Both the position numbers and the translations under genes were made by a program. This document shows positions 17,075 through 26,400 of a DNA stretch of 64,000 nt, one piece after another. This stretch comes from Bacteroidota bacterium. Its GTDB lineage: Bacteria > Bacteroidota > Bacteroidia > Chitinophagales > LD1. Positions within the stretch are counted from its first letter, which is position 1; every line of letters begins with the position of its first letter. The stretch spans positions 58,950 to 122,949 of the forward strand of contig JAFDYN010000014.1 in assembly GCA_018267385.1 (NCBI GenBank), in the 5' to 3' direction. The notes beneath the pieces are model-generated. The model had not been told where the DNA came from. It saw nothing but the letters and a program-made list of their open reading frames with translations, and searched no databases.

Positions 17075-17281
17075 ATGTTTGGATTAGGCACACCTGAGAT
17101 AATATTGATACTGGCGGTAGTATTGGTCCTTTTTGGCGGCAAGAAAATACCTGAGCTGATGCGCGGCCTCGGTCAGGGCGTACGTGAGTTTAATGCAGCC
17201 AAGTCAAATATCAGGAATGAGATAGAAGAGGGCATGAAAGAGAAGCCTACTCAGGTTCCGCCTTCTGATACTGCCAAGTAA
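17075..17281 (+). CDS. tatA: Sec-independent translocase protein TatA/TatE
   Basis: 68 aa from ATG 17075. The same frame is open upstream to 16733, but that part overlaps udk antisense and is not coding. The N-terminal membrane helix ([15 protein letters not shown]) leads through the FGGKK hinge into an amphipathic helix ([18 protein letters not shown]), then a charged tail, exactly the TatA plan. TatA forms the pore of the twin-arginine pathway for folded proteins. No tatB or tatC is adjacent; Bacteroidota usually have only TatA plus TatC, with tatC elsewhere. A terminator follows 32 bases later. Confidence 0.93.
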   Translation: MFGLGTPEIILILAVVLVLFGGKKIPELMRGLGQGVREFNAAKSNIRNEIEEGMKEKPTQVPPSDTAK

Positions 17282-17313
17282 TCTCTCTTAATTTTAGCAT
17301 CTTACTATATTTG

Positions 17314-17355
17314 GATGCTCATCTATAAGGCATATAGGTGAGCATCTATTTTTTT
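17314..17355 (+). terminator. Rho-independent terminator after tatA
   Basis: A 14-bp stem with one mismatch (GATGCTCATCTATA against TATAGGTGAGCATC), a loop of about 5 bases, then TATTTTTTT. Confidence 0.8.
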
Positions 17356-17373
17356 AGAGTATAGCACCAGCAT

Positions 17374-18777
17374 ATGTACAAGACCCTGACGGAGATACAA
17401 GTCGCACTCGGCAACGGACAGATCAGCCTGAGAGACCTCGTATCCCGCTACCTGACCAATATTGAATCTAATCGCCACCTCAATGCCTTTCTGGAGGTAT
17501 ATGGTGAGGAGGCTATGGCGCGAGCCGCCGAGCTGGATGGCAAAACCACCGGCAGGGGTCGCCTCTACGGCATGGTGATAGCCATAAAAGATAATATCTG
17601 CTATAAAGGACACAGGGTATCTGCCGGATCGCGTATTCTGGAGGGCTTTGAGTCTATATACTCGGCTACTGTAGTAGAGCGCCTGCTGGCAGCTGATGCT
17701 ATCATTATAGGCCGCCTCAATTGTGACGAGTTTGCGATGGGATCGAGCAATGAGAACTCCGCCTATGGCCCTGTGCTGAATGCACTGGACAATGCACGCG
17801 TGCCCGGAGGCTCATCTGGGGGATCTGCGGTAGCTGTGCAGGCTGACATGTGCCTGGCCACGCTGGGTTCTGACACCGGCGGCTCTATCCGCCAGCCGGC
17901 ATCCTTCTGCGGCGTAGTAGGATTCAAGCCTACCTATGGCCGTGTCTCCCGCTACGGATTGATCGCCTATGCGTCTTCCTTTGACCAGATCGGGCCCTTA
18001 TCCCACTCTGTAGCGGATAGCGCCTTGATCATGGAGGTGATAGCCGGAGCGGATGACTATGATAGCACCGCCTCTTCTAAGCCGGTACCAGCCTACGCCT
18101 CTGAAAAATTTGACAAGAAAACCCGTATAGCCGTCCTGAGGAATACTGTAGATCACAAGGGTATCAATCCTGAGGTGCGGGTGGAGACCGAGAAGATCAT
18201 AGCGAAACTGAAGGCCGAGGGCCATACTATAGATGAGGTGGATTTCGGCCTCACGGACTACCTGATACCGGTATACTATGTACTCTCTACCGCAGAGGCT
18301 TCTTCCAATCTGGCCCGCTTTGACGGGGTGCATTATGGCTACCGCTCGCCGCGTGCTACTGAGATGGACAGTGTCTACAAACTGAGCCGCACCGAGGGCT
18401 TTGGCCGGGAGGTAAAGAACCGCATCATGCTCGGCACTTTCGTACTGAGCGCAGGATACTATGACGCCTACTACTCACGGGCTCAGAAGGTACGCCGAAT
18501 GCTCAGCGATCAGATCAGCGCCATATTCCGGAGCTACGACTTCATCCTCATGCCTACCGCCCCATCTGTAGCCTTCAAACTCGGTGAGAAAACGAGCGAC
18601 CCTACGGAGATGTATCTGGCGGATATCTATACCGTACTGGCCAATCTGGTAGGTGTACCTGCCATTTCTCTGCCTCTGGCAAAGAACTCCGAGGGTCTAC
18701 CCATAGGTATTCAGCTCATGGCAGAGAAGCATGAGGATGCGAAACTCTTTGGCTATGCCCGTACACTGATGAACTAA
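17374..18777 (+). CDS. gatA: Asp-tRNA(Asn)/Glu-tRNA(Gln) amidotransferase subunit A
   Basis: 467 aa. GatA hydrolyses glutamine and passes ammonia to GatB for transamidation of mischarged Glu-tRNA(Gln) and Asp-tRNA(Asn). The amidase signature is intact: Lys72 in VIAIKDNI, the cis-Ser in PGGSSGGSA (about 147) and the nucleophile Ser171 in GSDTGGSIRQP. FCGVVGFKPTYGRVSRYG follows as in GatA proper, which separates it from general amidases. gatB and gatC are not in the window. The stop overlaps by 4 bases the convergent stop of the next gene. Confidence 0.93.
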   Translation: MYKTLTEIQVALGNGQISLRDLVSRYLTNIESNRHLNAFLEVYGEEAMARAAELDGKTTGRGRLYGMVIAIKDNICYKGHRVSAGSRILEGFESIYSATVVERLLAADAIIIGRLNCDEFAMGSSNENSAYGPVLNALDNARVPGGSSGGSAVAVQADMCLATLGSDTGGSIRQPASFCGVVGFKPTYGRVSRYGLIAYASSFDQIGPLSHSVADSALIMEVIAGADDYDSTASSKPVPAYASEKFDKKTRIAVLRNTVDHKGINPEVRVETEKIIAKLKAEGHTIDEVDFGLTDYLIPVYYVLSTAEASSNLARFDGVHYGYRSPRATEMDSVYKLSRTEGFGREVKNRIMLGTFVLSAGYYDAYYSRAQKVRRMLSDQISAIFRSYDFILMPTAPSVAFKLGEKTSDPTEMYLADIYTVLANLVGVPAISLPLAKNSEGLPIGIQLMAEKHEDAKLFGYARTLMN

Positions 18778-20189
18778 GCCCCGAGTTGAGCTAGTTTTTC
18801 CATGATCCAGGTCTTGTCGGCTATATTGGCAGTACTTTCTATACTCTTCCTGAGCCCACTTAACTTTACCTTATTTTTGGGATCAGCGCGGTATAGCTTC
18901 ATAGCAAACCGGGCGAAATTGCTATAGTTGGACTGATTCTGCTCAGAGATCACTTTTTTACGCCTCAGCAATATGCGGAAGCTTTCCTTGAGTGATTGCA
19001 AAGGTTGATACTCTCCGAGTTCATAATAGGTTTTCATAAGCGTCGTCTTGGAGTCTAGCAGGTAGAAGATATCATTATACTCCACGTTTTGTAGTAGCTC
19101 CAGCACCTTGTCATACTTAGCTATCGCAAAATAATATCGGGCCTTATTAAATGTATAAGCGTTTTGCCGCTCAGACTTTGTGAGTTTGTCTATATATGAC
19201 TCAATGAAATTTTCGGTCCAGTCATACTCCTTATTACGTAAACCGATGGTCACTATATTTTTATAATCCCAAGGGGTCATGACTCCATTCTCCATCATCA
19301 GGCCGCGCTGCAGGGCATCTTTGTATAGTTGGAATATCTCTGATTGATAAAATGCCTCTCCCTTGTTAATCTTACGTATGCAATAGTTGAGGGCAAACGC
19401 GAATATCTCCTTCTGGGTTTCCAGACGCAGCGTAATAGCATTGGCAAAAAGAAGTTCTTTCAATTTTAAAAAGTGCTGCTCTTGATCGGGCTCTATCAGC
19501 GTCAGCACTACATGGTAGTAGATATCTACTATCGGCACTTCTATATTGATGCGCTGCAGGTACTGCAATATCTCAGACAGCAATGTAGACTCTGCCCCGG
19601 ATAGATTGAGGAAGTGGCGATAATGCAGCAGGGCCGCGCTGAAACGCAGCTTATTGATCAGATAGTAGGTATCAAAACTTCGTATTGTCTCTGCCAGGTG
19701 CTTCTCACTGTTTCTTTCCTTTCTGCTCTCTATGTTAGTATTGAGCTGTTCGTTCAGCCGGAATGAATGAAAGTAGTATTCACTATCGCGGAAAGGTTGC
19801 TTATCTATCCTTTGCAGCGCAGCCCGGTATGGCTCGGCGAAGTGATGGACGAGACCGATTTCATTGTATCGGGATAATATATAGAGGCTCGAGTCTCCTC
19901 CATGGAGCATGCTTTCTACAGCCATAAATGTCTCTGTCTTTTTCAGCAGGTCTGACAGCAGTCGGGCAAATTTCAGATTGGTGTACTTTTGGCGCCCATA
20001 CACTTTCCCCCAGATCCTCTCACGCTCGGGTCGGGGCTTTTTAGCTTTATAGTACGGCATCAGGAAGTTAAAGAGCGACACAAGTTTGTCATCTTCATTG
20101 TGATAAGGAGATGTCAGGAATTTGCCCAAACGGTTTAATTCATAGACATTCATCTGTGAGAGTAATATATCTGCCTTTGAATGATTCAT
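18774..20189 (-). CDS. Helical protein of unknown function
   Basis: 471 aa, no signal peptide or membrane segment. I do not recognise the family. The sequence is almost wholly alpha-helical and Leu/Tyr/Lys-rich, with a recurring helix-turn-helix rhythm that suggests a TPR-like solenoid (for example RQNAYTFNKARYYFAIAKYD followed by KVLELLQNVEYND, then KTYYELGEYQPLQSLKESF). The N-terminus reads NHSKADILLSQMNVYELNRL. Its stop overlaps gatA by 4 bases, so it is transcribed against gatA. A scaffold or protein-binding role is a guess from the fold pattern. No operon partner exists. Confidence 0.7.
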   Translation of the reverse strand: MNHSKADILLSQMNVYELNRLGKFLTSPYHNEDDKLVSLFNFLMPYYKAKKPRPERERIWGKVYGRQKYTNLKFARLLSDLLKKTETFMAVESMLHGGDSSLYILSRYNEIGLVHHFAEPYRAALQRIDKQPFRDSEYYFHSFRLNEQLNTNIESRKERNSEKHLAETIRSFDTYYLINKLRFSAALLHYRHFLNLSGAESTLLSEILQYLQRINIEVPIVDIYYHVVLTLIEPDQEQHFLKLKELLFANAITLRLETQKEIFAFALNYCIRKINKGEAFYQSEIFQLYKDALQRGLMMENGVMTPWDYKNIVTIGLRNKEYDWTENFIESYIDKLTKSERQNAYTFNKARYYFAIAKYDKVLELLQNVEYNDIFYLLDSKTTLMKTYYELGEYQPLQSLKESFRILLRRKKVISEQNQSNYSNFARFAMKLYRADPKNKVKLSGLRKSIESTANIADKTWIMEKLAQLGA

Positions 20190-20357
20190 TTAGTATAAAG
20201 TAATATAAAAAGTGCCATATTATTGGGAGTTTATATGAAATATTGATGCCCATTTTATCGTATAAATCATTTAAAGTGTACTTTTTTATCGTTTCCAGCC
20301 ATGCTTTATTTGTATCATGAAAAGAAGGTCAAATCACTCACATCAAAAACAGACAAA

Positions 20358-22388
20358 ATGAAAACTATAAAAATCATCACCTTACTGGTTGCATCCTTAT
20401 TGATGACCAGTATCGCCCGGTCGCAATCTGCCGGGCCAGACCAGACGGTCTGCCAGCATCTGTACGCGGATCTGACACCTACAGGCGCTGGCTCGTGGAC
20501 CGTAGGGCCAGCTCCTACAGGGCAGACCTCAAGTATTCTTCAGAACAGAGTTTATCATTTTTCTGCTCCTGGGGTGTACTATTATGTATGGAACTTTACC
20601 GGCGGTACGGATACGGTAGCCGTGACAGTCTTGCAAAACGACGCAGGGCCGGATGTCATGCTATGTGATAATGATACCGCCGCTAGTACTGCGGCTGTAG
20701 GTAGCGGCACCTGGTCTATCATACCGGGTAATCCTGATGCATCCCAGTTTTTCCTGACTAATCTGGCTGTCACCCATATAGAATACCCTGGGTCTGTAGC
20801 TGGATATTACAACTACCTCTGGACGAATACTAACGGCTGCTATGATACTATGTCAGTAGTCAAATCTCCTTGTACACCGGGATTCGCAGGGCCGGATCAA
20901 ACGCTGAGCTGCATCCCTACGCCAGGAGGATCAGTGACCATGGCCGCTACGGCGCCCGGTCAGTGGTCTTATCTCCCTACCAATCCGGGCTATCCTGTCA
21001 TTACAGATAGTTGGTCTGCTAACACTACCATCACAGACTTTCCTACGGGTGGTGCCTATGGATTTCTGTATACATCCGGTGCAGCCAGCGATACGGTATG
21101 GGTCACTGTCACGGCCAGACCTGCCACACCGATATTATCACAGACCGGTTTTTGTCTGGGACATGATAGCCTGATAGCGCACCCTACAGTTAGCAATGGC
21201 CAGATCTTCTGGCTAATGAATGGTGGCGCTTTTTTCACAACCAGTACGGCTGACTCTATCCTTGTACCTACTCAGACTGGTTTGTATTTGTTTGTGACCA
21301 TCAGCAGTGACGGCTGCCAGTCGCTGGTGTCTGATACGCTCAGTATGAGTGTATGCGTAGCTGACTCGGTATGGCCGGGAGATGTAAATAACGATCGAGC
21401 TGTCAGCAACGTAGACTTGCTTCCTATCGGCATGGGCTATGGTAATACAGGCCCTGTGCGTGTGGTACAGGGGAATGTATGGCAGGCTGACTCTGCAGAC
21501 ACTTGGGGTTCAGACTTCATCATCTACGGCAATGGAGCAGACTTCAAGCATGCTGACTGCAATGGGGATGGCACGATAAATATGGATGATACACTTGCCA
21601 TCGTCCAAAACTACGGCCTCATACACGCCAAAACCAGTAGCCCGGCTCCATGGCGCAGCGGTATACCGGCACTGAGTATTCAGTTTTCGAGAGATACAGT
21701 ACTGGCAGGCGATACACTCGTGGCAGATATCATACTGGGAGATGCCGCACTACAGGTGAATAATATTTACGGCCTGGCTTTTACGTATAATTTTGACCCG
21801 ATCATCACAGATAGTACCTCTGTACAGTTTGGTTTTGCGCCGTCGTGGCTCGGTGGTAGCGCAAATAGTATTTCCATACATAAAGATTTCCCATCGGCTG
21901 GTATGGTGCAGGCAGCTATCACGGGCATCAACCATCTCAACCGCTCCGGCTATGGCGTTATAGCACATGTACGCACCATCATCACTACTGATAATATCAA
22001 TGGCAAAGACCTGAGCTACTACGTAAATCACACCTTTATCTCAGACGTAGTAGCAATAAATGAGCAAGGCGACTCTGTATCGCTCAACGATGGCGTTGAT
22101 TCAAATCGGGTCGGCTACTTATCTACTGGGATTATAGATCAGTCTGCAGTGAGTATGATAAAGGTGTATCCAAATCCATCTGCGGGCAGGATAGAGCTAC
22201 AGGCTTCTGATGACATCATGGAGATAAGTGCATCAGATATGATCGGGCAGCAGGTATACCAGCAGAGTGGTATGCACGGCAGGCATCAATCCATCGACCT
22301 CTCTGGCCTGGGGACAGGTGTCTATATCCTGCGTATCACGACTGGGGACACTATTCAGACCATACGCCTGACCATAGCCAAACAATAA
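20358..22388 (+). CDS. T9SS type A secreted protein with dockerin-like and cohesin-like modules
   Basis: 676 aa from ATG 20358; 19 upstream codons in frame precede the signal peptide (MKTIKIITLLVASLLMTSIARSQ counted from 1) and are left out. Three related ~90-residue modules follow, each opening with an AGPD motif (AGPDQTVCQ, AGPDVMLCD, AGPDQTLSC). Residues ~339-418 hold two calcium-loop motifs like those of dockerin type I, GDVNNDRAVSNVD and ADCNGDGTINMDD, separated by about 55 residues. Residues ~432-560 (LAGDTLVADIILGD, then LAFTYNFDP) look like a cohesin-type beta sandwich; this is a weaker call. The end, VYPNPSAGRIELQ to ITTGDTIQTIRLTIAKQ, is a type A T9SS sorting domain. It is a surface or secreted protein; ligand unknown. 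Confidence 0.82.
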   Translation: MKTIKIITLLVASLLMTSIARSQSAGPDQTVCQHLYADLTPTGAGSWTVGPAPTGQTSSILQNRVYHFSAPGVYYYVWNFTGGTDTVAVTVLQNDAGPDVMLCDNDTAASTAAVGSGTWSIIPGNPDASQFFLTNLAVTHIEYPGSVAGYYNYLWTNTNGCYDTMSVVKSPCTPGFAGPDQTLSCIPTPGGSVTMAATAPGQWSYLPTNPGYPVITDSWSANTTITDFPTGGAYGFLYTSGAASDTVWVTVTARPATPILSQTGFCLGHDSLIAHPTVSNGQIFWLMNGGAFFTTSTADSILVPTQTGLYLFVTISSDGCQSLVSDTLSMSVCVADSVWPGDVNNDRAVSNVDLLPIGMGYGNTGPVRVVQGNVWQADSADTWGSDFIIYGNGADFKHADCNGDGTINMDDTLAIVQNYGLIHAKTSSPAPWRSGIPALSIQFSRDTVLAGDTLVADIILGDAALQVNNIYGLAFTYNFDPIITDSTSVQFGFAPSWLGGSANSISIHKDFPSAGMVQAAITGINHLNRSGYGVIAHVRTIITTDNINGKDLSYYVNHTFISDVVAINEQGDSVSLNDGVDSNRVGYLSTGIIDQSAVSMIKVYPNPSAGRIELQASDDIMEISASDMIGQQVYQQSGMHGRHQSIDLSGLGTGVYILRITTGDTIQTIRLTIAKQ

Positions 22389-22409
22389 AATTCGCATATA
22401 TGAAATCGT

Positions 22410-22440
22410 AACGGCGGGGCTCTCCCCGCCGTTTTTTATT
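22410..22440 (+). terminator. Rho-independent terminator after the T9SS dockerin-like gene
   Basis: A perfect 10-bp GC-rich stem (AACGGCGGGG / CCCCGCCGTT) with a CTCT loop, then a T-rich tail. Confidence 0.9.
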
Positions 22441-22837
22441 TCTAGTCTTTAGGCTTGATGCAGATGATTGAGGGATAAAAAATCAGTACGGGACCCTGTT
22501 AGGTTAAAATATAAGCTATCCCGATTGTTTTTTTATTAAAAGTGAGGCCCGAACTGGCATCAGCCTTAGATTTTTCACATTTTTTTATACTTTCACGGCT
22601 GTAGATTTTTCTAGCCACCTAAACACTCGACTATCGGTCAATTCTACCCGTTATCAGGTCAAAGTTGATATTTTAGCCCGATTTCGAATTTGTATCAGTG
22701 ATACAGAAGCATTGCTATGCTTGTGATCATCACTGAGCATGGACGTATTATGCCCATTCTTTGCATTTCAGTGGCAGTTGCTTTTTTGAAAAGATGCTAC
22801 TGAGGTGAGGGTGGTTTTTGACTTTAGATAAAGAGGA
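22441..22837. other. Gene-free stretch before ruvA with three tandem small palindromes
   Basis: About 400 bases, AT-rich, with no coding frame or RNA family I recognise. At 22691-22733 three small inverted repeats lie end to end: TGTATC-AGT-GATACA, AGCAT-TGCT-ATGCT and GTGAT-C-ATCAC. The ruvA-sprA promoter is probably in this stretch, but no TTG/TAnnTTTG pair stands out. Confidence 0.5.
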
Positions 22838-23434
22838 ATGATAGCATACCTGAATGGTAAAATAGTGTACAAAAGCCCCACGCACATCATCATCGATGTG
22901 GGCGGCATAGGATATATGGTCAAGATCAGCCTGCATACCTATGCCCAGGTACAAAATCTGGACCAGACCCTACTCCACATATCTCTGGTGGTCAAAAGCG
23001 AGAACCAATCAGTATCCGGTTTTGATATGTATGGCTTCTCTACGGAGCTGGAGAAGGACATCTTTGAAAAACTCATCTCCGTATCAGGCGTAGGCGCCGC
23101 CACTGCACGTATGATGCTCTCCAGCTTCAAGCCCGAAGAAGTACAACATGCGATCCTCACAGAAAATGAGGCCATGATCCAGAGTGTAAAAGGTATCGGA
23201 CCAAAATCTGCCAAACGCCTCATACTGGAGCTCAAGGATAAGATAGGCAAGGTATCGGGCGATGTCATAATTTCTCCACGGAGCCACAATACCAATAGAG
23301 ATGAGGCGTTAAATGCGCTCATGGCACTAGGATTTACCAAGGCTGCTGTAGAAAAAGTATTAACTAAAATTTCTGCAGGCGACCCTTCGTTGTCCGTGGA
23401 GGGTATGATCAAGGAATCTTTGAAGCAATTGTAA
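22838..23434 (+). CDS. ruvA: Holliday junction branch migration protein RuvA
   Basis: 198 aa, normal length. RuvA binds four-way DNA junctions and loads the RuvB motor. The OB fold is at the N-terminus (MIAYLNGKIVYKSPTHIIIDVGGIGYMV), followed by two helix-hairpin-helix motifs, LISVSGVGAATARMML and IQSVKGIGPKSAKRLILEL. The C-terminal domain III, which contacts RuvB, is present (ALNALMALGFTKAAVEKVL). The stop is followed at once by the sprA start, with no space. Linkage of ruvA to sprA is common in Bacteroidota. Confidence 0.95.
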   Translation: MIAYLNGKIVYKSPTHIIIDVGGIGYMVKISLHTYAQVQNLDQTLLHISLVVKSENQSVSGFDMYGFSTELEKDIFEKLISVSGVGAATARMMLSSFKPEEVQHAILTENEAMIQSVKGIGPKSAKRLILELKDKIGKVSGDVIISPRSHNTNRDEALNALMALGFTKAAVEKVLTKISAGDPSLSVEGMIKESLKQL

Positions 23435-26400
23435 ATGCAGGTAAGGCATAGGATATATACGGGCTTTTTGACGCTGGCAGCTATGAGTACGATGCTGCTG
23501 GGCTATGCCAGTACGTACCACAAGCTGCGCCTCACTGAGCCTGCACCCGCAGCAGACCCTGCACCTGCGGCTCCACTGCCAGACTCTCCTACCCTCAAAT
23601 ATCCTATGACCGACCGCCAGGGAGATCATGTGACAGATACCAAAAAAGATCCCTTCTACCTGCCGGACCCTGCTAACGTCAAAAAGGACGTGGAGTATGA
23701 CCCGGTGACCGGCAAATATGTAGTGACCGAAAAGGTAGGTGATGTAGACATCAAGGAGCCGATGTACCTGACCTATGAAGAGTACCTGAAATATACCGAA
23801 AAACAGGAACGGAATGATTACTTCAAGAGCCGCTCCAATGCTATCACCCTCATAGAGGACAAAAGTATCATCCCGCCTATCAATATGAAAAACAAGATCC
23901 TGGACCGGCTCTTTGGCGGTACCAAGATCGAGGTCAAGCCTCAGGGCAATCTGGACCTGACCCTCGGCGGCAACTATCAGAAAATAGACAACCCCAATAT
24001 ACCGATCCGCAACCGTCATACGGGCGGTTTTGACTTTGACATGAATATCAATATGAATGTCGTGGCCAAGATCGGTGACAAGCTCCAGCTCGGCCTGAAG
24101 TACAATACCCAGAGCGGCTTTGACTTTAATAATCAGGTCAAACTCGGCTACACTGGCAAGGAGGACGATATCATCAAGGAGATAGCAATAGGCAACGTCA
24201 ATATGACACTGCCTACGCGCCTCATCAATGGTAGTCAGTCTCTTTTTGGTTTCAAGACAACGCTGCAGTTTGGCCGCCTCACATGGACTACTATCGTATC
24301 TCAGCAGAAGTCAAAAACACAGACCATCACGGTGGACAATGGTGCACAGCGAACCAACTTTGAGCTGCGCGCCGACCAGTACGACGAAAATAAGCACTAC
24401 TTCCTGGCGCAGCACTTTCGCGACCAGTATGACTACGCTCTCTCAAACATGCCTACCATCCAGTCTATCGTCAATATCACAAGGCTGGAAGTATGGGTGA
24501 CAAACCGTAATGGTACCACCACCAATGTGCGCGATGTAGTAGCACTGGCAGACCTCGGCGAAAAGAACCCACATAACTATCCGGCTACTGCCAATGGCTC
24601 TAGCAACCCTGACAATAGTAGCAACGGCCTGTATGGGGTAGTGGCAAATAACCTGAACGGGCGATATGTGGACCATGTGGAGAATACTATGACCAGCTTA
24701 GGCCTGACCCAGGGTACGGATTTTGAAAAAACCTATGCCCGCAAGCTCCAGCCTACGGAGTATACTTTTAGCCCAAACCTCGGCTATCTCTCTCTCAATA
24801 CAGCCCTCAACCCTAATGACGTACTAGCAGTGGCCTACCAGTATGAGGTCAATGGCCAGGTGTACAAGGTCGGTGAGTTTTCTACAGACATCCCGCCTGA
24901 CTCCAATAGCGTGAGCAAAGTGATCTATCTGAAACTGATCAAGGGTACCGCCCTGAGGGTGAACCTGCCGTACTATAAGCTGATGATGAAAAACATCTAC
25001 TCCCTGGGCGCCTATCAGGTGAGCAATGAAGATTTTCGTCTGAATATCTACTACAATGATCCGGGTGGCGGAGAGAAGCAATACATGCCTGCTGGCTGCC
25101 TCAAGGGCAAGCAACTGATCAAGGTCCTGAATCTCGATAACCTCAATACCCAGGGCGATGCCCAGCCGGATGGCCAGTTTGACTTCGTATCGGGGGTCAC
25201 TATCATCCCCCAGAATGGACGCATCATTTTCCCTGTATTGGAGCCGTTTGGTAGTGACCTGCAGAAAGCATTTACCGCTTGCGGCACCTCTACGCAGACA
25301 TCCGGACAATATACGTATCAGGAGCTGTATGATTCGACCAAGTTCAATGCGCAGCAATTCCCCGAGAAAAACCGGTTTATCATCCGCGGCCAATACAAAG
25401 GCGCCAATGGCAGCCAGATATCACTGGGCGGTATCAACATACCAAAGGGATCCGTCAAGGTGTCTGCAGGAGGTACCCTGCTCAAAGAGGGTGTAGACTA
25501 TGAGGTAGACTACAGCCTGGGCAGAGTCACGATACTCAATCAGGGTGTGCTCAACTCCGGCCAGCAGGTCAAGATCGACTTTGAGAACAACAGTCAGTTT
25601 GGATTTCAGCAGAAGTCACTGTACGGTACGCGTCTCGACTATCTCGTGACCAAGAAAATAAATGTCGGTGCTACCGTGATGCACATGACAGAGCGTCCCT
25701 TCACTCAAAAGGTAAACATTGGAGAGGATCCCATTTCAAATACGATCTTTGGCGCGGATATCAAGTATGAGACCAATGCTCCCTGGCTGACCAAAGCGCT
25801 GGATAAGCTGCCGGTATACTCTACCAAGGAGATGTCTACCATCTCAGGATATGCCGAGGTGGCGCACCTCTCTCCCGGCAGCCAGAAATCTATCAATAAC
25901 GCCTCCGGTCAGGCCCAGGTATATGTGGATGACTTTGAAGGTACTACGACCAACTATGACCTCAAGAATCCGCTGACTAACTGGCGCCTCGCCTCTACCC
26001 CGCGAAACTCGCCGGATGCATCGGGTAGAAATCTATTTCCGGAGGCGGACAATGTAAACAATCTGCAATACGGGTATAACAGGTCCAAATTTGCCTGGTA
26101 CAGGATAGACAATACATTCTATGTCAATAATCCCAATATCACTGAGCCATATCAGCGTATAGTTTCTCAGAAAGAGATCTTCCCCAATAAGCCCAACCAG
26201 CTTTTGGACAATAACATCTATACATTTGACCTGGCGCTGTACCCTTTGGAGCGTGGCCCGTACAACTATGAGCAAAGCAATAGTGCTACACCCGGCGTAT
26301 CGTCAGGTGTCAATAGCGACGGTAGCCTCAAAAATCCCAAATCGCGCTGGGGTGGTATCATGCGCGCCCTGGATAATACGGATCTCGAGTCTACCAACGT

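Noticed and set aside
21370..21620. Cellulosome dockerin
   Set aside because: The loop spacing is wider than in cellulosomal dockerins, and no glycoside hydrolase or scaffoldin is in the window; kept only as dockerin-like.
22441..22837. A tRNA, 6S RNA or other known RNA gene in the gap before ruvA
   Set aside because: No cloverleaf, CCA end or known RNA landmark could be found by eye.
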